Assembly (NCBI RefSeq): GCF_024345205.1
Contig: NZ_BROC01000007.1
Coordinates: 1 to 64,000 of the forward strand
Direction: 5' to 3'
DNA: 64,000 nt
From: Lapidilactobacillus luobeiensis
GTDB taxonomy: Bacteria; Bacillota; Bacilli; Lactobacillales; Lactobacillaceae
The notes under the pieces are model-generated. The model was not told the DNA's origin, searched no databases, and saw only the letters and a list, made by a program, of their open reading frames with translations. Position 1 is the stretch's first letter; every line of letters starts with the position of its first letter. Position numbers and translations under genes: made by a program. This document shows, piece after piece, positions 39,532 to 48,587 of the stretch.

Positions 39532-40209
39532 TCAGTTCCCTGATTGCGCGGCTTGATTTTTCTCGTCAAACTGCCATTCTGCCTTGAAATCGGTCACGAA
39601 CTGGCGCATGATCGCGGTCCGTTTTTCCGCGATCGCCCGTGCCTCAGCTGTATTCATTAGCGCGGCCAAACGGAAAAGTTTCTCATAAAAATGGTTGATC
39701 ACAGGCGTCACTTGTCGATACGCTTGATGATCCAGTGTCGTTCGCGGCGCCAACTCAGGATCAAACATCGGCGCCCCAGTACTAGCGCCATAATAAAAAG
39801 CCCGGCCGATCCCCACCGCGCCTAACGCGTCTAAACGATCCGCGTCTTGGACCAGTTGCCCCGCCAAAGACAATTGCCAATGGGTGCGCAGATTTTGGGC
39901 GTAAGACAGGTGATCGATGATCGCGTAGATCGCCTCGATCTGGGGCGCGCTAAAGCCCGCTTGTTGATAACGACCAGTCAAACGCTGCCGGAGCACGCGC
40001 AATTGCGTCGGGTCAGAAACCAATTTTTCATCCAAAACATCGTGGGTCCACGCCGCGGCTAGCACCACGTTTTGGTCGGCTTGGGGATAATATCGGGTCA
40101 AATACGCGCTGAGTTTGACCACGCGTTGAATATGGGCCAAATCATGTCCCGAATGATCTTTAGCGCTCTGTTCGGCGACAAAATCCACAAGTACCTCGAT
40201 CTCTACCAT
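39532..40209 (-). CDS. HD-domain phosphohydrolase (YedJ-like)
   Basis: A 225-residue metal-dependent phosphohydrolase of the HD superfamily. The metal-binding pattern is H in SGHDLAHIQRVV, then WTHDVLDE (HD) and a later Asp in QDADRLDALGAVGIGRAF. This matches YedJ/YpgQ-like proteins, some of which hydrolyse nucleotides. The start at 40209 has GGAGG seven bases upstream. The track of 29 further upstream codons has no support and overlaps the promoter region of the divergent rlmA-like gene. The substrate is unknown. Confidence 0.85.
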   Translation of the reverse strand: MVEIEVLVDFVAEQSAKDHSGHDLAHIQRVVKLSAYLTRYYPQADQNVVLAAAWTHDVLDEKLVSDPTQLRVLRQRLTGRYQQAGFSAPQIEAIYAIIDHLSYAQNLRTHWQLSLAGQLVQDADRLDALGAVGIGRAFYYGASTGAPMFDPELAPRTTLDHQAYRQVTPVINHFYEKLFRLAALMNTAEARAIAEKRTAIMRQFVTDFKAEWQFDEKNQAAQSGN

Positions 40210-40325
40210 CTTGCTTCCTCCAATACCTTTGTCTTCACGAATAACGCGGCGACCATCGCAGAGCGTCACCAAAAATGCTAAAATAAACTTTAGCATATCT
40301 CAGCAAGCAAGGAAAGTGACGATCC

Positions 40326-41168
40326 ATGAAAAAAAGTCAGCGCGCTCAATTATTTCTCCAAAACAATGCCCATTTTTTTAGGTGCCCCCTGTGCCAACAG
40401 GCCTTGCACAGCACGGCCAGCGGTTTGGCTTGTCGCAACGGTCACAGCTTCGATCTCTCTAAAAAGGGGTCTTTATATTTCTTGCCTCATCAGATCAAAA
40501 CAGATTATGACACCGCGATGCTCAGCGCCCGTGGCCGGATGATCCAACGCGGGATCTTCCAACCTTTAGTCACGCTTTTGCAGGACTGGTTACCAGATGA
40601 TGATCCGCTGACCATTGATGTTGGTTGTGGTGAAGGTGGTTTCCTCGCTCAACTAGGTCAAGCTCGACCGAGCTCTGAGGCCAAGATCGGCTTTGATATC
40701 AGCAAGGATGGCGTTTATTTAGCGACAGGCCAGCCGCTGAGCAACGCTTTTTGGTGCATCGCCGATCTGACCAATCTACCTTTTGCTGATCAGCAAGCCA
40801 GTACGATCCTGAATATTTTTTCACCCTCCCATTACCGCGAATTCCAACGGGTCTTGCGTCCCAACGGTCATTTGCTCAAAGTGATCCCTGAAGCCCATTA
40901 CTTGCAAGAATTGCGCCAACATTTCCTCCCCGGTGACAAGATCGCCTATTCCAATCAGCGCGTGCTCGACCACCTGGCCCAGGAAATGACCATCGATCAA
41001 CAAACGCGGCTGACCTATACTTATCAACTTCCTGATGCGGCGGCCTTCGCTGACCTAATGCAAATGTCACCACTAGAATGGCAGGCAACGACCGCCCAGA
41101 AGACTGCGCTGGCCGCCCGTCCGTTTAGCGCGATCACCATTGACCTGCTGGTGATCCAAGCCCACTGA
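40326..41168 (+). CDS. rlmA: 23S rRNA (guanine-N1)-methyltransferase, RlmA family
   Basis: A 280-residue enzyme with an N-terminal zinc-binding segment (FRCPLCQQAL then LACRNGHSFD; Cys3-His type) and a class I methyltransferase domain (TIDVGCGEGGFLAQLG). It carries NIFSPSHYREFQRVLRPNGHLLKVIPEA in the C-terminal half. The family modifies G745 (RlmA-I, Gram-negative) or G748 (RlmA-II/TlrB, Gram-positive, linked to tylosin resistance). By lineage the second is more likely. AAGGAAAG lies upstream of the ATG. It is divergent from the HD hydrolase. Confidence 0.88.
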   Translation: MKKSQRAQLFLQNNAHFFRCPLCQQALHSTASGLACRNGHSFDLSKKGSLYFLPHQIKTDYDTAMLSARGRMIQRGIFQPLVTLLQDWLPDDDPLTIDVGCGEGGFLAQLGQARPSSEAKIGFDISKDGVYLATGQPLSNAFWCIADLTNLPFADQQASTILNIFSPSHYREFQRVLRPNGHLLKVIPEAHYLQELRQHFLPGDKIAYSNQRVLDHLAQEMTIDQQTRLTYTYQLPDAAAFADLMQMSPLEWQATTAQKTALAARPFSAITIDLLVIQAH

Positions 41169-41325
41169 TCGCCGGTTCTTCTTGATTTAAAAAGTCGCCG
41201 CCACTCCCTAACAGCGAAGAGGCACGCGACTTTTTTTGACGCTCTGAAAAAGGCAAACACATTGATCAAACAGCTAATAGGTTTTGACCGGATCTAGACC
41301 CGATTAGTCATCGACCCGATCGAAC

Positions 41326-41889
41326 TCACAAGTAGGCAAGTTCATTAAAGTCGGTACTGAAATAATCATGATAGGCTTGGGCTGTGCTTGTTTTGAAACA
41401 AACCAATTCGACCCGCTGAACTGAATTTTCTTCGCGGCCAAACTGACGTAAAACACTGGCAACTAGCGGCAAGCTCAAGCCGACAGGAAACCCGTAAGCG
41501 CCAGTGCTGATCGCAGGAAAAGCCACGCTGGTCAACCGTCGCGTCGCCGCTAAGGCTAAACAATTCTGATAACACTGTTGCAAGGCTTGACTGGCCTGAA
41601 CATGGGCTTCCGGCCGATAGATCGGACCGACTGTATGGATAATGAACTTGGCTGGCAATTCAAAGCCAGGCGTCAAGACCGCCTCCCCCACAGCTAAAGG
41701 GCCTAAGCTACGTTGCAAAGGCGCTAATTTTGGTCCTGCCGCCAAGTTGATTGCCCCATCAACGCCGCCGCCAGGGTTCATCCAAGGATTGGCCGCGTTA
41801 ACGATCGCGTCAGTTGCCACCTTAGTCAGGTCGCCTTGATAGACGCGGATCAACAAATGACCGCTTTGACATTCCAGCGCCTTAATCAT
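41326..41889 (-). CDS. Macro-domain protein (ADP-ribose / O-acetyl-ADP-ribose hydrolase)
   Basis: A 187-residue single macro domain of the MacroD/YmdB type, which removes ADP-ribose marks or hydrolyses O-acetyl-ADP-ribose. The key segments are GDLTKVATDAIVNAANPWMNPGGGVDGAIN and AISTGAYGFPVGLS. The catalytic Asn and Asp of the MacroD pattern (NAAN, GGGVDGAI) are present. The start at 41889 overlaps the end of the DUF438 gene by eight bases, so translation is coupled. It is the last gene of a DUF1858-DUF438-macro operon. Starts further upstream inside DUF438 are rejected. Confidence 0.9.
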   Translation of the reverse strand: MIKALECQSGHLLIRVYQGDLTKVATDAIVNAANPWMNPGGGVDGAINLAAGPKLAPLQRSLGPLAVGEAVLTPGFELPAKFIIHTVGPIYRPEAHVQASQALQQCYQNCLALAATRRLTSVAFPAISTGAYGFPVGLSLPLVASVLRQFGREENSVQRVELVCFKTSTAQAYHDYFSTDFNELAYL

Positions 41890-43456
41890 CACCACCGGCT
41901 TCCGAATCCGCTCCCGCAGGATCCTTGACCGTCGGGGTCGGTTCATCTTCCAAGCGTTTTTGTCCCGTCAATTGCTGGATCTTAGTAATATCTTGAGTGA
42001 CCTCCAAGCAACCAGCGTACTGGCCCTGTTCATCGTGGACCGCGAAGTAGCGGATATAGACCCGACGACCGCGAAAATCGATCCAAAAATCAGCGTGATC
42101 ACGAAGGCCCTGATGAAAATCGGACAAGATCTTCAACACCCGATCCGCACTTTTTGGCGGATGGCAATTAATGACTGCCCGCCCGACGACCGCTTTCGTT
42201 CGGGGAAAGACTCGATCCCCATCGTCAGAAAACCAAGCGACTTGATCATTGGCGTCGACAAAGGTCAGATCCACCGGCAAAACTTTGAAGATTCCCGTCA
42301 ACTCTCCTAAATCTAATTGACCATTATTGAAGGCGATCTGGGCTTGACCTTGCGCATTCAACAACAACTGCGTCGGCTGATAGTCAGCCATTGCCTCCTT
42401 CGCAGACGACCCTGCTGGCGTAGCTACGTCAGGTCGCACCACTGCCGGATCAGGTTCAGCAGTCGCTGCCTGCGTATCAGTGGTCGACGCAGAAGACGGC
42501 GCCGGCGTACCCAATTGCTCCTTAAATTCTTTGACCTTGTAATTTTTGACTTGGGGATCGATCTTCAGCCGGCCAGGAGTTTGCTGATCCGCCAAAGCTT
42601 GCGCCATCTCATTCAACTCATTGGCGATTTTTGAGTCCACTTGCGGTGTAGCCGCGGCCAATTGCGCCGCGGTCGGTCGCCATGGCAACGGTGGCGCGAT
42701 CAAGGTGTACCCGATCGGATCACTTTCCGCGGCGATCAAGCCCCAGTCCGCCACGGTGAATACTTCATTGACCATCGGCACCATGATCTCCTCTTCTTTG
42801 AAGATCATTTCTTTGATTTCTTTGTTGGCCGCTTCAATGGCCGTTTCGATAACATACTTGTCCGGCAATGGCTCTTGCGCGACCAATTTATTTGCCTGTT
42901 TGATCAAATCACGGATCTGATCATCAACACCCCACATTACTTTTGGAGGCGCAGTGATCCCGTACTTATCCATCAACGGAAAAATCAGATTTTCTTTACG
43001 GGTATAATGACGGTCGATCGTTGTCAGATCCTGCAATGCCTTGCGCATCCGCTGCAAATAAACGTCATCGCTACCAGATTGCTGCCACTTCTTCAAACAA
43101 GGCAATAGTTCATCCTGCAACAACGAGCCGATGATCAGATTTTCTAATTTTAAAACTTGAACGGGATGACCTGGCTGCTCTTGATCAGGTGTCGTGGTCT
43201 GTTCATCCGTGATTTTACCCTTGAAGACTGCGGCGTGAACGTTACACAAATGTTGGATCTCCATGGGATTTAAGCCACTCGCAATCAACTCTCGTTCTGC
43301 TGAAGTGATCTCAGCCACATCTACTTGATCGAAGGTCTCATCAAAAATCGCCTTGGCTTTTTCAAAAGAACCACCGTTATGCAAGAGTTTCAAGATCTCG
43401 ACGATCTTCTGTTGGCGATAAACGGCGTTATGCTTGATTTGATCAGCTGCACTCAT
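41882..43456 (-). CDS. DUF438 / hemerythrin-like / PAS domain protein
   Basis: A 524-residue cytoplasmic sensor-like protein. The N-terminal DUF438 domain (about residues 12-85; FEKAKAIFDETFDQVDVAEI, GLNPMEIQHLCNVHAAVFKG) is followed by a hemerythrin-type four-helix bundle (about 100-255; DRHYTRKENLIFPLMDKYG and FKEEEIMVPMVNEVF supply His/Glu ligands). A Ala/Thr/Pro-rich linker (about 320-360) and a C-terminal PAS domain (about 385-500; VAWFSDDGDRVFPRTKAVVGRAV, DFRGRRVYIRYFAV) complete it. An iron or oxygen/redox sensing role is inferred from the bundle. No output domain is attached. Its start overlaps DUF1858 by ATGA. Confidence 0.85.
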   Translation of the reverse strand: MSAADQIKHNAVYRQQKIVEILKLLHNGGSFEKAKAIFDETFDQVDVAEITSAERELIASGLNPMEIQHLCNVHAAVFKGKITDEQTTTPDQEQPGHPVQVLKLENLIIGSLLQDELLPCLKKWQQSGSDDVYLQRMRKALQDLTTIDRHYTRKENLIFPLMDKYGITAPPKVMWGVDDQIRDLIKQANKLVAQEPLPDKYVIETAIEAANKEIKEMIFKEEEIMVPMVNEVFTVADWGLIAAESDPIGYTLIAPPLPWRPTAAQLAAATPQVDSKIANELNEMAQALADQQTPGRLKIDPQVKNYKVKEFKEQLGTPAPSSASTTDTQAATAEPDPAVVRPDVATPAGSSAKEAMADYQPTQLLLNAQGQAQIAFNNGQLDLGELTGIFKVLPVDLTFVDANDQVAWFSDDGDRVFPRTKAVVGRAVINCHPPKSADRVLKILSDFHQGLRDHADFWIDFRGRRVYIRYFAVHDEQGQYAGCLEVTQDITKIQQLTGQKRLEDEPTPTVKDPAGADSEAGGDD

Positions 43457-43686
43457 GCTTCTGCCACCTCGAATCCGGCGTTATGTAACGCCGTTATTAG
43501 TTGTGCTAATGGGATCTCTTTCATTTTTGCACCTTTGCGCAAGGTCATAAAACGACCGGCGGTTTGTAACAAGAGCGGGTTGGTCACGCCATCTAACCCG
43601 ATCGCGATCATCACCGGTTGCACTTCAGGAACTTCGCTCAGCAAATCGAAAACCGGTCGATCCAAACTAATTGTCTTCGTTGTCAT
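43453..43686 (-). CDS. DUF1858 domain protein
   Basis: A 77-residue protein made almost wholly of a DUF1858 domain (ISLDRPVFDLLSEVPEV, then LDGVTNPLLLQTAGRFMTLRKGAKMKEI). The family often sits beside DUF438 proteins or is fused to cupin/hybrid-cluster partners. Its function is unknown. GAGG lies eight bases before the ATG at 43686. It is first in a three-gene overlapping operon. Confidence 0.85.
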   Translation of the reverse strand: MTTKTISLDRPVFDLLSEVPEVQPVMIAIGLDGVTNPLLLQTAGRFMTLRKGAKMKEIPLAQLITALHNAGFEVAEA

Positions 43687-43763
43687 CCGCAAAACCTCAC
43701 TTTTCTACTTCTTCATTGTACCATGATGCCCGTGATAAATTGTGGACAATTCAATTTAATTCA

Positions 43764-44275
43764 GAAAACAGAGTGCGGAGCGAGGATGGGTGGCTGCGAG
43801 CATTAGCCTAGTCATGATTTTGAAAGCTGAACTTTGCTTTCGGAACCATGACGTAGCTAAGCACAACAGCCAATCCTCGCGCAGCACGTTTCAAAATCAG
43901 AGTGCGACGCACAACGGGTTGACTTTGAGCATTAACCTAGTCAGGATTTCGGAAGCGGATTGTGCTTCCGGAAGCCTGACGTAGTTAAGCGCAGAAGTCA
44001 GTTGTGCGACGCACGTTTCAAAGCAAAGCGCGAACTGACCTGGTCAGCTCCTGAGCATTAACCTAGCAATTGTTTTGAAAGTGGGCCTTACTTTCGGAAT
44101 AATTGCGTAGTTAAGCACAAGGAGCTAGGTCAGTGAGCACGTTTCAAAATCAGAGTGCGACGCACAACGGGTTGACTTTGAGCATTAACCTAGTCAGGAT
44201 TTCGGAAGCGGATTGTGCTTCCGGAAGCCTGACGTAGTTAAGCGCAGAAGTCAGTTGTGCGACGCACGTTTCAAA
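43764..44275 (+). repeat. Head-to-tail array of four SR copies
   Basis: Copies at about 43764-43896, 43897-44022, 44023-44147 and 44148-44275, all in plus orientation with a 125-128-bp period. Copies 2 and 4 are identical over their whole length (GAGTGCGACGCACAACGGG...). Copies 1 and 3 have other outer and middle stems with pairing kept (for example GCGAGGATGGGTGGCTG/CAGCCAATCCTCGC in copy 1). No spacer sequences exist between copies beyond AAATCA-type linkers. Confidence 0.8.
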
Positions 44276-44366
44276 TACAGTACACCGCACAAGCTAATCA
44301 AATCAAGCAAAATATTGCAACGCCGATTGGGGATGTTGACAAAATAATTGCCTGATCACGGCAATT

Positions 44367-44409
44367 AAAAAAGCAGGGGCTCGACCACTTTTGGTCAAAC
44401 CGACTGCTC
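44367..44409 (-). terminator. Terminator of guaC
   Basis: Minus strand AGCAG...CTGCT stem with an inner GACC/GGTC helix, followed by TTTTTT. Confidence 0.65.
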
Positions 44410-44456
44410 GGGAAAAGGTTCAGAAATTTTTTGTAAAGTAGGTGAACTGACTCGGC

Positions 44457-45434
44457 TTAGTCGTGATCGCCGTTATAGATCGTGTTGCGCACGAGAACGT
44501 AATCCACATCTCGCAAAGCCGCCAGCTCACGACCACCAGCGTAAGAGATCGCCGATTGCAGATCTTCTTCCATATCGGTCAATTCTTGATAAAGATCGCC
44601 CTTCAACGGTAATAATAAATGCTTACCTTCGATATTATGATGTTCATGCTTTTGATTTTCGGACGCGGAACCAAAATATTCTTTAAATACTTTACCAGCG
44701 TGTTCTACGATTTGACCAGGCGATTGTTCAAAGCCAGCCAGCATCGAGCCGACCATCACCATTGTTGCACCGAAGCGGATCGACTTGGCAATATCCCCAT
44801 GGGTCCGAATACCGCCATCAGCAATGATCGGCTTCGTCGCAGCCGTGGCGCACCATTCCAAGGCAGATAGTTGCCAACCACCAGTACCAAAACCCGTTTT
44901 GATCTTCGTGATGCACGCGCGACCAGGGCCGATCCCTACTTTCGTTGCATCGGCGCCTGCCGTTTCCAAATCATGAACACCTTCTGGAGTCCCCACATTA
45001 CCGGCGATCACAAAAGTCTCCGGCAAAGTTTTTTTAATAAATTTGATCATCGCGATCACCGAATCAGCATGACCATGGGCAATATCAATGGTCACAAATT
45101 CAGGCGTCGCTTGAGCCGCCCTTAGTTCCTCAACAAATTTAAATTCATCCGGTTTGACCCCCACTGAGATCGAGGCGAACAGGTTATGTTGATGCATTTT
45201 CTGAACGAAAGCCAAGCGTTTTTCCGGTTGAAAACGATGCATCACGTAAAAATAACCATGACTAGCCAGCCACACCGCCAAAGGCTCATTGATCACAGTC
45301 TGCATATTGGCCGGGACCACCGGGATCTTAAACTCATAATCTCCCAGCTTCACTGCCGTCGCCACTTCTTGACGACTGTCGACCACACAGCGACGGGGAA
45401 TCAATTGGACGTCATCGTAATCAAATGTATTCAT
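44457..45434 (-). CDS. guaC: GMP reductase
   Basis: A 325-residue TIM-barrel enzyme of the IMPDH/GMPR family converting GMP to IMP with NADPH, for purine balance. The catalytic loop [17 protein letters not shown] holds the active Cys. [21 protein letters not shown] and [20 protein letters not shown] are family signatures. No CBS pair is inserted, and together with the length this favours GMP reductase (Firmicutes GuaC type) over IMP dehydrogenase. The ATG at 45434 has AGGTGAG upstream. The GTG two codons earlier is a weaker choice. Confidence 0.93.
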   Translation of the reverse strand: MNTFDYDDVQLIPRRCVVDSRQEVATAVKLGDYEFKIPVVPANMQTVINEPLAVWLASHGYFYVMHRFQPEKRLAFVQKMHQHNLFASISVGVKPDEFKFVEELRAAQATPEFVTIDIAHGHADSVIAMIKFIKKTLPETFVIAGNVGTPEGVHDLETAGADATKVGIGPGRACITKIKTGFGTGGWQLSALEWCATAATKPIIADGGIRTHGDIAKSIRFGATMVMVGSMLAGFEQSPGQIVEHAGKVFKEYFGSASENQKHEHHNIEGKHLLLPLKGDLYQELTDMEEDLQSAISYAGGRELAALRDVDYVLVRNTIYNGDHD

Positions 45435-45451
45435 GAACACTCACCTATATC

Positions 45452-45519
45452 GTTCGTATATTTTTGAAGCCAGAACTATCTTAACAATTTATTGGCTGAT
45501 AAGCAAGTAAAATACGAAC
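45452..45519 (-). promoter_or_regulatory. guaC promoter flanked by an inverted-repeat operator pair
   Basis: Minus strand TTGCTT (45501-45506), 17-bp spacer, TAAGAT (45478-45483). GTTCGTAT at 45452-45459 and ATACGAAC at 45512-45519 form an inverted pair on either side; flanking bases also match (TATNGTTCGTATNTT). The CGAA core recalls purine-operon PurR boxes, but the spacing is wider than in Bacillus. Regulation by purines is inference. Confidence 0.5.
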
Positions 45520-46164
45520 TATATTTGTGTTGTTATCCTTATTGTCCTTTTTCATTTGATGGCCGATGTTCTCGCTGTTGGTGCGGCGGGTAGTAAATAT
45601 TTAAATCATGGCCGCAGCTTGCGCTGCGAAATTCGGGGTGAGCTCGCTGTGGGCGTCACTTTGAGCTTCGCGAAACCCGCGAATCTCAAAGCTGAGCCTT
45701 GTCCTAAGCGGCAAAGCCGCCAAGGACAATTTCACGGCGATCTCACCCCGAATTTCTCCGCTCCAGCCGCTCAACGTTATAACAGCCGTTTGAGCACTCA
45801 CGCCAACTGGCAAGCTATGACCAATTGATGGGGATCCACGCAAATGACGGTCTTAGTTAGTGATTGCAAGCTTTAAATTGATAACACCAGTCAGTGCAAT
45901 CTGTCTGATAAACAAGCCTAGTTATCTAGTGAATCAACTGAATCATTCGGTTGCCACTCAAGAATTGTTAAGAAAACAAGCGGAGATGTTCAGCCTACGC
46001 AAACTGTCTCAATCTCCTAATCCAAATCCGTTAGCATTGCCGTACCACCCCAAAAAGGCCGATTGTTTTGACCACCGCACTTGCAAAAGCACTTCGTCTA
46101 ATCCTTCACTTCGATTGCAGATAGGCTCAATTCTGCCTAGCAACCGGCTGGGACTGCGCGGCTC

Positions 46165-46291
46165 TATCTAGAGTGAGAGCCGACCTGGGTAGCTTCTGAG
46201 CATTATCCTAGCAACTATTTTGGAGGCTGGTTTGTACCTCCGGAATAGTTGCGTAGCTAAGCGCAAGAAGCTAGGTCGACGAACACGTTTC
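46165..46291 (+). repeat. SR at site 1 of LR-F
   Basis: It starts TATCTAGAGTG after GGCTC and ends CACGTTTC before AGTGGTGAAATT. LR-A shows the uninterrupted GGCTCAGTGGTGAAATT. Confidence 0.8.
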
Positions 46292-46393
46292 AGTGGTGAA
46301 ATTGTCCTTGGCGGCTTTGCCGCTTAGAACAAGGCTCGATTTGAAGACAATTCTCGCTTTTGGAATTGGCTTCAAACGATGCCCACCACGTTC

Positions 46394-46520
46394 GAAACAG
46401 AGTGTGAACCGACCCGATTAGCTCCTGAGCATTAGCCTAGCAATTGTTTTGGAAGCTGCATTTTGCTTCCGGAACAATTGCATGGCTAAGCGCAGGGAGC
46501 TGGGTCGGCGAACACGTTTC
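46394..46520 (+). repeat. SR at site 2 of LR-F
   Basis: It starts GAAACAGAGTG after CACGTTC and ends CACGTTTC before CAGTCC. LR-A shows the uninterrupted CACGTTCCAGTCC. GAAAC and GTTTC make short terminal inverted repeats. Confidence 0.8.
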
Positions 46521-46590
46521 CAGTCCGCATCAGCGGTCCCAGCCGGTTGCGTCCACATCCAAACCCATCACACTTGCAATCAACCCCAAC

Positions 46591-46618
46591 AAAAAAGGCA
46601 ATCGCCTTAACGATTGCC
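46591..46618 (-). terminator. Terminator of the PanE-like gene
   Basis: Minus strand GGCAATCG TTAAGG CGATTGCC hairpin followed by TTTTTT. Confidence 0.8.
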
Positions 46619-46686
46619 CAACTGTGGTACTGATTCATTCATGATAACTCTAATCCATTTTTCCATGACCGACCAGCAGTGCAACA

Positions 46687-47619
46687 CTACTTGACCAGCA
46701 AAGCCTCTTTCGCATGGATCAACTCGGTCAGAAGCTGGCAGATCGGTGTCGCTAAACCGGCGGCAGTCGCCTTCTTCGCGACGTAACCGTTCAGATAATC
46801 GATCTCGGTCAAACGATGATGCTCGATCAGGTCTTGATGCATGGACGGATAGTGCTCGCCCGCCTTTTTCGGATCGTACAGAGCTTCGACGTCTTGGGCG
46901 ATCGGCTCCACGGGCAAGTCCACCTGATCATCATGTTTGGCGATCAAAGCAAACTCGGCGATGATCTGGCGCAACAATTTCGCGGTCTGTGGCAACGCGC
47001 CTAACTGGGCGATGTTGCAATCCAATAACGTGCATAAAGTATTCAAGGTCCCATTGACACAGGCTTTTCGCCAGATCGAGAAGATCACATTGGGACTATA
47101 TTCCGCCTTCAACCCCGCCGCGCTGAAAACGCGACAGATCTCTTCGGCCGCCGCTTGTTCCGTCGGCACGATATTTTGAATTTCGACGCGACCATCACCA
47201 ACTAGTTTAACATGACCCGGTCCGATCAACGCTGCTGTCCACAACGTCACACCCATAAAAATATTCTCTTGATGAACGTATTTTTCTAAGGTCGGCACGT
47301 GGCCCAAGCCGTTCAATAGACAAACGATCTTCGTTTCTGGTGTCAAGATCGGTTCGATCGCCGCTAACATTTTCGGTAAACCCATGGATTTGGTAAAGAG
47401 GATCACTAACTCCGGCTTCTCCGTCACTTGTGCCGGCAAGTATGCCGGTAAGTGGACTTGGGAACTGCCGGTTTCTGTATCAACGGTCAAACCCTTGGCG
47501 TTGATCGCCGCCACATGTTCTGCCCACTGATCGATCAGAATGACTTGATTCCCCGCGCGGCTAAGCATGACCCCGAACCGGGAACCCATTGCGCCCGCGC
47601 CTGCAATTGCGATTTTCAT
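46687..47619 (-). CDS. 2-dehydropantoate 2-reductase family protein
   Basis: A 310-residue NADPH-dependent reductase of the ApbA/PanE family, which makes pantoate for coenzyme A or acts on related 2-keto acids in lactic acid bacteria. The N-terminal Rossmann motif is IAGAGAMGSRFG. LFTKSMGLPKML, LLNGLGHVPTLEKYV (catalytic Asn region) and IWRKACVNGTLN (Lys) are family marks. HPSMHQDL-like YPSMHQDLIEHHRLTEIDYLNG holds the C-terminal substrate segment. The start has GGAG eight bases upstream. Without other pantothenate genes nearby the exact substrate is uncertain, so no symbol is given. Confidence 0.87.
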   Translation of the reverse strand: MKIAIAGAGAMGSRFGVMLSRAGNQVILIDQWAEHVAAINAKGLTVDTETGSSQVHLPAYLPAQVTEKPELVILFTKSMGLPKMLAAIEPILTPETKIVCLLNGLGHVPTLEKYVHQENIFMGVTLWTAALIGPGHVKLVGDGRVEIQNIVPTEQAAAEEICRVFSAAGLKAEYSPNVIFSIWRKACVNGTLNTLCTLLDCNIAQLGALPQTAKLLRQIIAEFALIAKHDDQVDLPVEPIAQDVEALYDPKKAGEHYPSMHQDLIEHHRLTEIDYLNGYVAKKATAAGLATPICQLLTELIHAKEALLVK

Positions 47620-47712
47620 GACTAAAACTCCTTTTTTGAAACGTGCTACACACAGCTAAGTTACAGGTCTATTCTAACCAATTTTGCCGCATTTGACCTT
47701 GATAACGCCTTG

Positions 47713-48168
47713 CTATTTCGCTTTAAAATGGTGGTAAAGCCGCAATCCTAAGTTGACCAATAGCACGATAAGCCCACCAAAGAGCAATAAATAGCCGATC
47801 GGGATCAGGAAGAAGGGTTCATGTAAGATCCCATTACTGTCCACCGAGGAGCCGATCAATGCCGCCGACAAGAAGCAGGCGCCGCCTAATACAAATAAGA
47901 TCACGGTCGCGATATTGAGCCGGGCCAAGCGTACTTGACTACCATCTTTAACTAATTTCTTTGCCATCGTTTCGTCTCCTAAAATCAATTGATCAAGAGA
48001 GATTTGGAAAAGTTGGGCAATGGTGACCACCATGGCCAGATCGGGCAAATTACGATTATTCTCCCAACTAGAAACAGTTTGCCGCGACACGTGTAACTGT
48101 TGCGCTAACTGTTCCTGCGTTAAGGCGTGTTGTTGCCGGATCTTCTTGATTTGTCCTCCGAAATCCAA
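47713..48168 (-). CDS. XRE-family regulator with membrane tail
   Basis: A 151-residue protein. An N-terminal helix-turn-helix (about residues 6-60; IKKIRQQHALTQEQLAQQLHVSRQTVSSWENNRNLPDL) is joined to two C-terminal membrane segments (about 85-107 and 122-143). Such proteins are common in lactobacilli and may sense membrane state or pair with a small partner. The start is taken as TTG at 48168 because AGGAGG lies exactly seven bases upstream. The longer frame to 48243 begins without any ribosome site. It appears to be monocistronic, and its target is unknown. Confidence 0.8.
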   Translation of the reverse strand: MDFGGQIKKIRQQHALTQEQLAQQLHVSRQTVSSWENNRNLPDLAMVVTIAQLFQISLDQLILGDETMAKKLVKDGSQVRLARLNIATVILFVLGGACFLSAALIGSSVDSNGILHEPFFLIPIGYLLLFGGLIVLLVNLGLRLYHHFKAK

Positions 48169-48587
48169 ATAACTTCCTCCTGTCACTTTTAGGTATAACA
48201 GCCACGAACGTTTTTGCCTAGCTTGCGTTGCAAGCGGCAGCACCGTAACCTAGCTCGTTGAACAAGCCTAACTAAAAATCGACGCTAGTCTGGCTAGCAT
48301 CCTTGACCCAACTGCGAGCGATCGACGTTATGTAACGCCGTAACGCTAAGATTTCAATACGTTTACCCACATCTGATTTTTTTGAAAGTCTGTAATATCT
48401 AAGCAATGTCGCGTTGATTCTTTTAGTGGTCGACTTCATTGTCACGACACTATTTACTATTCACTGTTGAAAGCATCGGCGAAGTCATGTTGACCCGTCA
48501 GCAAAACAGCTAACCGATCACGCCATAGCAGAACGGCCGTGGCAATCGTTTGGCACGCAATTTAGCTTTCTGTCTTGGAGATCAAGA
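48169..48587. other. Gene-free gap
   Basis: About 420 bp without a supported gene, SR or LR copy. AACCTAGCTCG near 48248 and a stretch of small inverted repeats could be a heavily decayed SR, but not enough is left to call it. Confidence 0.3.

Larger units (their letters stand above)
45590..46588 (+). repeat. Long structured repeat LR-F with two nested SRs
   Basis: The left hairpin has GCGAAATTCGGGGTGAG pairing with CTCACCCCGAATTTC (about 45627-45757), with an inner TTGTCCTAAGCGGC stem. The middle section is shared with LR-A and LR-D. The right section is closed by CAACCGGCTGGGACTGC (46141-46157) and GCGGTCCCAGCCGGTTG (about 46531-46547). SRs are inserted at 46165-46291 and 46394-46520. LR-A shows both positions empty. 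No protein gene is believed. Confidence 0.75.

Noticed and set aside
43764-44275. CRISPR array
   Set aside because: Units are about 125 bp, each a folded hairpin with no unique spacers, and no cas genes are near.
43476-48340. Shared 16-mer CGTTATGTAACGCCGT in the DUF1858 gene and in the 48.3-kb gap
   Set aside because: Two occurrences of a small palindrome-like sequence, one inside a coding region; probably chance.
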